Origin: VGKU01 sp964388785
GTDB lineage: Bacteria > Patescibacteriota > Patescibacteriia > UBA9934 > GWF2-40-263
Assembly (NCBI GenBank): GCA_964388785.1
Contig: CAYMBX010000009.1
Coordinates: forward strand, 1-35,705
Length of the DNA stretch: 35,705 nt
Direction of reading: 5' to 3'
The translations under genes were made by a program, and so were the position numbers. Positions within the stretch are counted from its first letter, which is position 1; the number at the start of each line of letters is the position of its first letter. The notes below the pieces were generated by a model. That model saw only the letters and a program-made list of their open reading frames with translations, did not search any database and was not told where the DNA came from. Of the stretch, positions 29,291 to 35,705 are shown piece after piece.

Positions 29291-30870
29291 ACGCGAGTTT
29301 ACAACATCTCATCAGCACGATTCTTCAGATGCAGTCTGAACAGGAGGAAGAACCGAAAGACGAAGATGTCATCAAAGTATCGGATACGGTTGCGGTTGCA
29401 GCGAGCGCCTATGAGGTCATCCGCAATACGCTTGAGTATGATGACGAGCATTTGCTTCGGCGCAATGCGATTCGGCGCATTTTGAAGCGTCGACTGGGCG
29501 AATCGGATTCCTTGAAGCTTGCGGACAAGTTATTGCGCGAGCTTATTTGGGCGAAATATCTCCCCAATAAGCGCGTGCCGAACAGTCAAATTCAGGTCGT
29601 GGCGAACATCTTGGAAAAATACAAGCGCATGTTCAGTGCACTGGAAGAAGAGAGTCGCCAAGGTCAGCAGCATTATGATTGGTTGCTGGATGTGCTTTCT
29701 ACCGAAGTGGAGTATCAAGTCGCTCCTCCGTGTGTCGACGAGTCACTCGCGAGTTTTGCCTATCAAGCTCTGAAGACACGCGTTCGATTCGAGACAAAAT
29801 TGATTCGTGAAGAAGATCGTGAATTACAGCTCTATATCGCCGTCCACCGCGCGGTCCTCAAATCCAATCGCGCCACACTGCGCTATCGTCTGTTGACTCT
29901 GTATTATCCCGCATGGAGAACCGCCCTCCCGACGGATGACGTGGTTCAAGAAGTGACGTTGCATTTGGAAACGGTGATCAATTCCGTAGATAGCCAGATT
30001 GAACATCCGGCAAGCGATGCGGTTTTTCGTTTTGTGCGCCGTCATTCCGTCGTCTTTCATCTGATTTCGGATATTGCAAAAGATCATCCTCAAGCGTTCT
30101 CAACCGCGGTTGCTTCCGCGGATACGTCCACGATCGATTCTGCGCTTACCGGTGCCGCGAGCGAGCGATATGGGGTGTTTCGATCGCGTCTGAGTCGGAC
30201 GGTCGTTCGGGCCGCATTTTTTCTCCTGCTCACGAAATCCATCTTAGCCTTTTTAGTCGAGTATCCGTATGAGGTTTTTGTCTTGCGGACCACGGATTAT
30301 CTTCCACTCGCCGTGAACATTTTGTTTCCGCCGCTCCTGCTTGCGTGTGTAGGCTTAACCGTGCGAATTCCTAAAAAGAAAAACACGGAAAAAATTTTAG
30401 AGGAGGCGCATGCGTTTTTGGGAACCGGTGAAGATATGCATTTTCTGTTCAAGCAGAAGCGTCCCTGGGGAAGTGGTCCGCTGTCAGTCATCTTCAATCT
30501 GTTGTACCTCGCGGTTTTTGTGGCAACAATCGCACTGATCACGATGGGACTGCGCAGACTTGAATTCAATGCGCTTTCCATTTTCTTCTTCCTCTTTTTC
30601 CTTTCTCTCGTTGCCTATTTCGGACTCCGCATCCGCAACACGCGACGCGAATATCTGGTCATCGACACGTCTGTTGGATTTTTTGGGATTTTGGGCGACA
30701 TGATTTTCTTGCCGATTGTGCGTGCCGGACGATGGATCGCGTTGCGCGCTCCCAAGGTCAATATTTTCCTGTTCTTTTTCGATTTTATTATTGAAGCGCC
30801 TTTTAAAGCGACCATCGATGTCATTGAAAGTTGGGTGGCGTTTTTGCGCGAGAAGCGGGAGGAAATTTGA
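29287..30870 (+). CDS. Large protein with N-terminal helical domain and C-terminal membrane domain, unknown function
   Basis: A 527-aa protein. Residues 1 to about 290 are soluble, helical and charge-rich (SEQEEEPKDEDV, ILKRRLGESDSLKLADKLL). Residues about 300-495 contain six or so hydrophobic helices arranged in pairs separated by charged loops (RIPKKKNTEKILEEAHAFLG). The end is an amphipathic segment. I do not recognise the family. It lies in an operon between an MGDG-synthase-like gene and a GH-A hydrolase gene, joined by 4-nt and 1-nt overlaps to each. A link to membrane lipid or envelope biology is inferred from context only. Confidence 0.65.
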   Translation: MNASLQHLISTILQMQSEQEEEPKDEDVIKVSDTVAVAASAYEVIRNTLEYDDEHLLRRNAIRRILKRRLGESDSLKLADKLLRELIWAKYLPNKRVPNSQIQVVANILEKYKRMFSALEEESRQGQQHYDWLLDVLSTEVEYQVAPPCVDESLASFAYQALKTRVRFETKLIREEDRELQLYIAVHRAVLKSNRATLRYRLLTLYYPAWRTALPTDDVVQEVTLHLETVINSVDSQIEHPASDAVFRFVRRHSVVFHLISDIAKDHPQAFSTAVASADTSTIDSALTGAASERYGVFRSRLSRTVVRAAFFLLLTKSILAFLVEYPYEVFVLRTTDYLPLAVNILFPPLLLACVGLTVRIPKKKNTEKILEEAHAFLGTGEDMHFLFKQKRPWGSGPLSVIFNLLYLAVFVATIALITMGLRRLEFNALSIFFFLFFLSLVAYFGLRIRNTRREYLVIDTSVGFFGILGDMIFLPIVRAGRWIALRAPKVNIFLFFFDFIIEAPFKATIDVIESWVAFLREKREEI

Positions 30871-31868
30871 TGAAACCTTTTTCCCCTCATTGGTTCAGAC
30901 TCGGATTGATCGTGGTCCTTGTTGCGGCCGTTGTTTTGTTTGCGTGGGTTGCCACGAAATTGTTGCAACCCGTCGAGTTCGTCCCGACCCAATACGGCGT
31001 CACCTTTTCGATCACGTATGCAAAACAGCTTGGACTCGATCCGGCAGAGTCGTATCGCGCACTTGTGGAAGATGTGGGTGTGCGCCGTGTTCGTTTGCCC
31101 GTGTACTGGTCTGAAATCGAGCATGACCCGGGAGTGTTCGATTGGACGCTCCTAGATCAATTAGTGAATTATTCCGATGTGCGTGGAGTTGATCTGACAC
31201 TGGTGGTGGGTGTGAAGGTTCCGCGTTGGCCCGAATGTTATGTTCCTGATTGGGCGGAGATGATGGACGATGGTGCGCGACATGAGGCGGCCCTTTCCAT
31301 GGTCCGTGCGGTTATTGAACGATATAAAAACGTAAAGACTATCTCGCGGTGGCAAGTTGAGAATGAACCGTTTTTTCCCTTTGGGGAATGTCCGAATTTA
31401 AGCGTGGCGCAGTTTCGTCAGCGTGTGGATCTCGTCAGAACGCTCGATCCGTCACGCCCGATTCAGGTGACTGTGAGCGGGGAACTTGGCCCGTGGGGTA
31501 CGGAATCGGATGCGGCGGATATTTTAGGTATTTCGATGTATCGTCTGACCTGGAACGATTTATTCGGTTATTTCATGTATCCGCTCACTCCTGAGTATTA
31601 TTATGCTCGTGCTCAGCTTGCGGGAAGCAGTGTTGATCGAGTGATTGTTTCCGAGTTACAAGCTGAACCCTGGTTTCCAGAGTCGATCGCTAGCCGTTCG
31701 CTGGATCATTGGTACCGAGCGTTTGATGTGGAAACCTTTCGTCAAAATATCCGCTTCGTTGAAGAGTCGCATCTTTCCGAGGTGTATTTGTGGGGTGCGG
31801 AATGGTGGTATTTTTTGAAAGAGCATGGACGCGAGGAGCTGTGGAACGAAGCAAAGAACCTTTTTTGA
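30870..31868 (+). CDS. Membrane-anchored glycoside hydrolase, clan GH-A (TIM barrel)
   Basis: The ATG at 30870 overlaps the previous stop by 1 nt (332 aa). Residues 9-30 are a membrane anchor; the rest is a TIM barrel beginning YGVTFSITYAKQLGL and VRRVRLPVYWSEIE. Clan GH-A catalytic residues are visible: acid/base Glu166 in QVENEP and nucleophile Glu262 in VSELQAEPW. The short barrel (about 300 residues) is like GH5- or GH42-related domains. It faces outside the cytoplasmic membrane and would cleave a beta-glycosidic bond, possibly remodelling surface glycans or degrading environmental polysaccharide. The substrate is not readable. The oxidoreductase gene follows after 6 nt. Confidence 0.85.
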   Translation: MKPFSPHWFRLGLIVVLVAAVVLFAWVATKLLQPVEFVPTQYGVTFSITYAKQLGLDPAESYRALVEDVGVRRVRLPVYWSEIEHDPGVFDWTLLDQLVNYSDVRGVDLTLVVGVKVPRWPECYVPDWAEMMDDGARHEAALSMVRAVIERYKNVKTISRWQVENEPFFPFGECPNLSVAQFRQRVDLVRTLDPSRPIQVTVSGELGPWGTESDAADILGISMYRLTWNDLFGYFMYPLTPEYYYARAQLAGSSVDRVIVSELQAEPWFPESIASRSLDHWYRAFDVETFRQNIRFVEESHLSEVYLWGAEWWYFLKEHGREELWNEAKNLF

Positions 31869-31874
31869 ATTCAT

Positions 31875-33290
31875 ATGCCCAAAATTGCTATCTACGATGT
31901 GGTTGTGATCGGTTCCGGTGCCGCCGGATCATCCGCCGTTGAAGCCGCACATGCGCAGGGCGCGTCAGTGTGTCTGATTGAATCTGATCGTTTGGGAGGG
32001 GAATGTCCAAATGACGCCTGTGTTCCCTCCAAAGCACTGCTCAAATCCGCGGGAGTTTATCGCGCCCTCCAGCAGGCGCGAAATTTCGGAATACAAACCG
32101 GAACCGTTTCGTTTGAATTTTCACAGATGATGAACTATCGGCGAGTCGCTGTGGAAACCATTACGGGCGGGGGATCGTTCGGGGATCGATATGTGGCGCA
32201 GTATCGCGAGATGGGTGTCACGGTAAAGAAAGGTCGGGCACAATTTATCGATAAAGACCTGTTGGAGGTTGATGGGGAACCGTTACGTGGACGTGCATTC
32301 GTTATTGCAACGGGGACCGTGGATTTTATTCCCCCGATTCCCGGACTAGATCGGGTAAAATTCACGCGCGCGAAAGAAACACTTACGTATAGTCGTCAAC
32401 CAAAATCCATGGCGATTATCGGTGGGGGTCCGGTCGGATGCGAAATCGCTACGTTTTATGCAACGTTGGGGACACGCGTCGTCTTGCTGCAAAGTGCGTC
32501 TCAGGTCCTCCACCGTGAAGATCCGGAAATAAGCCAGTATGCGCGTGAGGCCCTGGAAGAGCTGAAAGTGGAGGTCGTGACCGGAGCGAATGTCTTTGAA
32601 ATTGTGAATGGCGGATCGGGCGTGTATGGCGTTCATGTGGAAGTGGCCGGAAATCGAAAGATGCACGCGGTTGATCAGCTGGTGCTTGCCGCCGGAAACA
32701 GAGCAAATACGCAGCAGCTTGGTCTCTCCGAGGTTGGAGTAAAGATGGATGAACGCGGATTTATCCTGACGAATAAAGAACAGCGAACGAGTGCGACGCA
32801 GGTGTATGCGGCGGGTGACGTCGATGGTGGTCTGCAGTTTACCCACACGGCGCACCATGAGGGATATGTCGCCGGACACAACGCCGCGATCAGTGCAAAA
32901 AAGAAACGTACGACCCGTTTAAAAACGGATGAATCCGTGGTGCCGCGCGTGACATTTCTTTCTCCCGAAGTTGCGTCAGTTGGCATGACGGCACCGGATG
33001 CAAAAAAAACATATAAACGTCTTTTGGTGGGGAGGGCGAATATGCGCACCCTTGGACGTTCGGTGACGGACCATGCTGCTTCGGGATTTTTGAAAATCAT
33101 TGCCGACGCCAAAACGCACAAAATACTCGGGGCGCACATGATCGGACCACGTGCCGGAGAGGTCATTCATGAACTTGCACTCGCTATCCATGTGGGGGCA
33201 ACCGTTGAGAAAGTCGCTTCGCTCATCCACGCGTATCCCACATTTTCGGAAGCGATTCCACTTGCGCTCGCCTCGCTTACGGTTGAGTAA
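31875..33290 (+). CDS. FAD-dependent pyridine nucleotide-disulfide oxidoreductase (dihydrolipoyl dehydrogenase/mercuric reductase-like)
   Basis: A 471-aa flavoprotein of normal length. FAD motif VVVIGSGAAG (residues 9-18), redox-active disulfide Cys44-x4-Cys49 (GGECPNDACVPSK), NAD(P)H motif IIGGGPVGCE (about 178-188), the AAGDV second FAD motif, and the dimer-interface active base HAYPTFSE with His452 and Glu459. All catalytic features are intact. It transfers electrons from NAD(P)H to a disulfide or similar substrate. No pyruvate dehydrogenase subunit genes are nearby, so a role as mercuric reductase-like or general disulfide reductase is as likely as lipoamide dehydrogenase. Confidence 0.9.
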   Translation: MPKIAIYDVVVIGSGAAGSSAVEAAHAQGASVCLIESDRLGGECPNDACVPSKALLKSAGVYRALQQARNFGIQTGTVSFEFSQMMNYRRVAVETITGGGSFGDRYVAQYREMGVTVKKGRAQFIDKDLLEVDGEPLRGRAFVIATGTVDFIPPIPGLDRVKFTRAKETLTYSRQPKSMAIIGGGPVGCEIATFYATLGTRVVLLQSASQVLHREDPEISQYAREALEELKVEVVTGANVFEIVNGGSGVYGVHVEVAGNRKMHAVDQLVLAAGNRANTQQLGLSEVGVKMDERGFILTNKEQRTSATQVYAAGDVDGGLQFTHTAHHEGYVAGHNAAISAKKKRTTRLKTDESVVPRVTFLSPEVASVGMTAPDAKKTYKRLLVGRANMRTLGRSVTDHAASGFLKIIADAKTHKILGAHMIGPRAGEVIHELALAIHVGATVEKVASLIHAYPTFSEAIPLALASLTVE

Positions 33291-33296
33291 GAAGCG

Positions 33297-33305
33297 TGTT
33301 ATAAT
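33297..33305 (+). promoter_or_regulatory. Extended -10 promoter of the exonuclease gene
   Basis: TG-T-TATAAT, a consensus extended -10, 10 nt before the ATG at 33316. The -35 (TTACGG, 17 nt upstream) is poor. It predicts a leader of about 3-4 nt. Confidence 0.65.
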
Positions 33306-33315
33306 CACGCCTGCT

Positions 33316-33894
33316 ATGTCACGAGAAGTCGTTTTGGACATTGAAACACAAAATACCTTTCAAGACGTGGGGGGGTATCACCACGACAAGCTTTTGATCA
33401 GCGTGATCGGGTGCTATTTTTACGAAACAAATACCTTTGAAGCGTTTGAAGAACCGGATTTTCCCGGCCTTTGGAAACGGCTTGAACAGGCCGACCGGAT
33501 CATCGGGTATAACACCAAAGGGTTTGACCTTCCGGTCATGAATAATTACTACACCGGAAATTTTTTGGACTTTCCCAATCTTGATTTGCTCGAGGAAATT
33601 CAAAAAGCGCTTGGATTCCGTCTGAAACTGGACGACGTGGCAGCGGCGACGGTGGGGACGCGTAAGTCCGGTCACGGTCTTCAGGCGGTCGAGTGGTGGA
33701 AACAAGGCGAAATCCAAAAAATCAAAGATTATTGTCTGCAGGATGTGAATGTGACGAAAGCCGTTTATGAATACGGTTTGAAATACAAGGCGCTTGCGTA
33801 TGAGGATCGGCTGGGCGGACGCAAGGCCATTCCCGTGGATTTTTCAAAAAAAGAGGCAGTCGCACCAAAGATTAATTTGACCATGGGATTCTAA
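33316..33894 (+). CDS. DnaQ/RNase H-like 3'-5' exonuclease domain protein
   Basis: The ATG at 33316 (192 aa) is chosen because it follows the extended -10 and begins the catalytic strand REVVLDIETQ (Asp8/Glu10, the first DE pair of the DEDD set). Later motifs are IIGYNTKGFDLPVM (second Asp) and IKDYCLQDVNVTKAVYEY, with the Tyr-x3-Asp arrangement of the DEDDy type. It resembles the YprB-like RNase H-fold exonucleases. It probably trims or proofreads nucleic acid; no polymerase domain is attached. The divergence within this superfamily makes the substrate uncertain. Confidence 0.85.
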   Translation: MSREVVLDIETQNTFQDVGGYHHDKLLISVIGCYFYETNTFEAFEEPDFPGLWKRLEQADRIIGYNTKGFDLPVMNNYYTGNFLDFPNLDLLEEIQKALGFRLKLDDVAAATVGTRKSGHGLQAVEWWKQGEIQKIKDYCLQDVNVTKAVYEYGLKYKALAYEDRLGGRKAIPVDFSKKEAVAPKINLTMGF

Positions 33895-33915
33895 AGGCTG
33901 TGGATAACAGCGTTT

Positions 33916-33944
33916 TTGACTCCCAATATGTAGTGGTCTAAAAT
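33916..33944 (+). promoter_or_regulatory. Promoter of the class II ribonucleotide reductase gene
   Basis: TTGACT (33916-33921), a 17-nt spacer and TAAAAT (33939-33944). Transcription should start near 33951. The spacer contains one NrdR box and the second lies at the transcript start. Confidence 0.8.
33921..33936 (+). promoter_or_regulatory. NrdR box 1 (within promoter spacer)
   Basis: TCCCAATATGTAGTGG matches 12 of 16 positions of the NrdR box consensus ACACWATATATWGTGT (consensus from memory). It occupies the region between the -35 and -10. Confidence 0.75.
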
Positions 33945-33952
33945 AATGAAGG

Positions 33953-33968
33953 ACCCAATATATAGTGT
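33953..33968 (+). promoter_or_regulatory. NrdR box 2 (at transcript start)
   Basis: ACCCAATATATAGTGT matches 15 of 16 positions of the NrdR consensus. It starts exactly 32 bp after box 1 (16-bp gap, three helical turns), the typical tandem NrdR spacing. Confidence 0.85.
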
Positions 33969-34001
33969 CAGCGGTGACAGGGCCTTCCAGGAGTGAATAA
34001 G

Positions 34002-34028
34002 AGATGATCCCCGTGGGATTATCTTTTT
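34002..34028 (+). terminator. Terminator-like hairpin inside the ribonucleotide reductase leader
   Basis: Arms AGATGATCCC (34002-34011) and GGGATTATCT (34015-34024) pair over 10 bp with one G-U pair, followed by TTTTT (34024-34028). It lies about 50 nt downstream of the predicted transcript start and 49 nt before the ATG of the reductase, so it would attenuate that gene rather than only end the exonuclease transcript. Confidence 0.75.
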
Positions 34029-34076
34029 GTCTGGACATCCACCACCTAAAACCTACCCTTTTTAATCTTTTCTCTT

Positions 34077-35705
34077 ATGTCCCAATCCGTTTCTCGCATC
34101 CATGGCACTGCCAAGGATACGGCCAACATCTCCGAGGCTGTTTGGCAATTTATGACATCCGTAAAGTCATTGCGAAAACGCGATGGATCTGAGGAAAATT
34201 TCGATGCACACAAATTGGCCCGATCCATTCAATCCGCGCTTGCGGCATCCGGGATGAAACAGCCGTCTCTTTCGGAAAAAATTGTGTCCCAAGTGGTGTC
34301 TCGCCTCACGCACCAGTTTGATGGCCATAGCGTTCCGACTTATGCGGACGTACGCGAAGTGGTGGAATTGACATTGATCGACAACAATTTGCTCCATGTC
34401 GCAAAAAAATATCTCGGGTATCGAGTGCATGCACAGCAAGACGGGCGAGCGGAAACGTACGGACACGGAATCACTGTTGAGAGATATTTCACCAAAGAAG
34501 GAGTCCATCCGTATGAGGAGATCGAATGGGATCGACGGGATGCCGTGATTACGGACTCAAAGGGAGCGATTGTCTTTGAGCAAAAGAACGTGGAAGTTCC
34601 AAAAACGTGGACGCAGACCGCGACCAATATCGTCGTTTCCAAGTATTTTTACGGAACCGTTGGAAAAGAAGATCGTGAGTCTTCCGTAAAACAGTTGGTC
34701 GGGCGTGTGGCGACAACGATTGCCAACTGGGGCCGTAAAGACGGATATTTCGCAACCAAAGAGGACGCGCAACACTTTGAAGATGAGTTGCATTATATTT
34801 TGGTGAATCAAATGGCTGCATTCAACTCGCCGGTTTGGTTCAATGTCGGCACTCCGCGTCCGCAGCAATGCAGTGCGTGTTTTATCAATTCGGTTGAAGA
34901 TGACATGCGTTCCATTTTGAATTTGTGTGTGACCGAAGGCATGTTGTTTAAAGGTGGATCCGGCACCGGATCGAATCTTTCAAAGTTGCGTTCCAAATAC
35001 GAGTACTTGGCGGGAAGCAATGGAAAAGCCTCTGGTCCGATTTCGTTCATGAAGGGGCTTGATGCGTTTGCGGGGGTGATTAAGTCTGGAGGAAAAACAC
35101 GCCGAGCGGCCAAGATGGTGATTTTGGATGTGACGCATCCGGATGTCGATGATTTCATCATGTGTAAGGTGGAAGAGGAAAAGAAGGCGTGGGCGTTGAT
35201 GGATGCAGGATACGACGGATCTATCGATGGTCCGGCGTATGCATCAATTTATTTTCAAAACGCCAACAATTCGGTGCGTGTGACCGATGAATTTATGCGT
35301 GCGGTTGAGGAAGATGGGGAGTGGACCACTCGCGCGGTGACCACGGGCGAACCCGTCAAAACTTGGAAAGCACGCGATCTCATGAATATGATGGCGGAGG
35401 CGGCCTGGCAATGCGGAGACCCGGGCATTCAATACGACACCACCATCAACGATTGGCATACGAGTATCAATACGGATCGGATCTATGCCTCCAATCCGTG
35501 CAGTGAATACATGTTTTTGAATGACAGTGCTTGCAACCTGGCGTCGCTCAATCTCATGAAATTCCGTAAAGAAGTGAACGGGCAAATGGTGTTTGATGTG
35601 GAGGCGTTCAAAAAAGCGAACGAAGTGATTATCACAGCCATGGAAATTATCGTTGGTAACTCGGTCTATCCAACGCCGGCTATCGAACAAAACAGTTTTG
35701 ATTAT
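34077..35705 (+). CDS. nrdJ: Class II (adenosylcobalamin-dependent) ribonucleoside-diphosphate reductase, 3' end outside window
   Basis: 543 residues are present and the frame is open at the window end. The N-terminus carries an ATP-cone (KSLRKRDGSEENFDAHKLA), the usual allosteric site. The reductase barrel shows Cys265/Cys268 (QQCSACFINSV), KGGSGTGSNLS, and NPCSE with Cys475 and Glu477 followed by Cys486 (ACNLASLNL). The 11-residue spacing between Cys475 and Cys486 matches the thiyl-radical and redox cysteines of class II enzymes. The enzyme reduces ribonucleotides to deoxyribonucleotides using adenosylcobalamin and needs no radical-storing subunit. The ATG at 34077 has no Shine-Dalgarno sequence and is preceded by a pyrimidine-rich stretch. 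Tandem NrdR boxes and a leader terminator suggest tight control. Class II versus other large classes is inferred from motif style. Confidence 0.9.
   Translation, partial: MSQSVSRIHGTAKDTANISEAVWQFMTSVKSLRKRDGSEENFDAHKLARSIQSALAASGMKQPSLSEKIVSQVVSRLTHQFDGHSVPTYADVREVVELTLIDNNLLHVAKKYLGYRVHAQQDGRAETYGHGITVERYFTKEGVHPYEEIEWDRRDAVITDSKGAIVFEQKNVEVPKTWTQTATNIVVSKYFYGTVGKEDRESSVKQLVGRVATTIANWGRKDGYFATKEDAQHFEDELHYILVNQMAAFNSPVWFNVGTPRPQQCSACFINSVEDDMRSILNLCVTEGMLFKGGSGTGSNLSKLRSKYEYLAGSNGKASGPISFMKGLDAFAGVIKSGGKTRRAAKMVILDVTHPDVDDFIMCKVEEEKKAWALMDAGYDGSIDGPAYASIYFQNANNSVRVTDEFMRAVEEDGEWTTRAVTTGEPVKTWKARDLMNMMAEAAWQCGDPGIQYDTTINDWHTSINTDRIYASNPCSEYMFLNDSACNLASLNLMKFRKEVNGQMVFDVEAFKKANEVIITAMEIIVGNSVYPTPAIEQNSFDY

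Noticed and set aside
33945..34076. Cobalamin riboswitch upstream of the B12-dependent ribonucleotide reductase
   Set aside because: The leader is too short and lacks the B12-box GCCACTG-type core. The most conserved-looking part is explained by an NrdR box.
1..35705. Alternative genetic code (UGA as glycine)
   Set aside because: Many genes end naturally at TGA, often in ATGA overlaps with the next start, so TGA is a stop here.

Overview
The window looks like a piece of a Patescibacteria (Candidate Phyla Radiation) genome, of the Parcubacteria/Uhrbacteria kind. This is inferred from the gene repertoire. Genes are short and tightly packed, many joined by 4-nt ATGA stop/start overlaps, with few Shine-Dalgarno sequences. 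There is a DPM1-like glycosyltransferase/DUF2304 pair, a PaaX/Cas2-like regulator, a subtilase with a C-terminal domain I associate with Patescibacteria surface proteins, and a class II ribonucleotide reductase. TGA acts as a stop in many genes, so the code is not the UGA=Gly code of Gracilibacteria/Absconditabacteria. The sequence is a scaffold with two 100-N gaps. No rRNA, tRNA, CRISPR array or transposase gene was seen, and no gene-free stretch exceeds 300 nt.

Layout: (1) 1-14194 is a cell-surface polysaccharide region. It holds a partial FG-GAP protein, a secreted subtilase, a UDP-glucuronate decarboxylase-like epimerase, two GT2 and two GT4 glycosyltransferases, DUF2304, two large GT-C-like membrane proteins, a CDP-alcohol phosphatidyltransferase and two unknown envelope proteins. 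(2) 14213-17480 holds HIT and Nudix hydrolases followed by rmlB, a small membrane protein and an NRS/ER-like (bifunctional 3,5-epimerase/4-reductase) gene. With a long-form rmlA at 21103 these would make dTDP-L-rhamnose without separate rmlC and rmlD. (3) 17496-21050 is a compositionally foreign mosaic island lying between the rhamnose genes. It holds a GC-rich Nudix gene, a cupin gene and an AT-rich PaaX/Cas2-like regulator that share an almost identical dyad operator/promoter, and a two-gene operon (degenerate Nudix plus an unknown 189-aa protein) marked by three stem-loops with the same pentaloop. (4) 22196-25768 holds a PEGA-domain protein, an S41 protease, a Nudix hydrolase, a stand-alone riboflavin kinase and HU, whose leader contains a 122-bp palindromic element. 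(5) 25892-33290 holds HflX, L28, a LOG-family protein, an MGDG-synthase-like glycosyltransferase (gapped), a large membrane protein, a membrane-anchored clan GH-A hydrolase and a disulfide oxidoreductase. (6) 33316 to the end holds a DnaQ-like exonuclease and a class II ribonucleotide reductase cut by the window end. The reductase promoter carries two tandem NrdR boxes, followed by a terminator-like hairpin in the leader.

The most interesting signals are the shared operator of the PaaX/Cas2-like regulator and its cupin neighbour, the repeated pentaloop hairpins in the other island operon, the interruption of the rhamnose genes by that island, and the layered control region of the ribonucleotide reductase. 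The 19602-19701 gap appears to be an assembly artefact, because the same 55 nt occurs on both sides. Collapsing it restores an intact gene.
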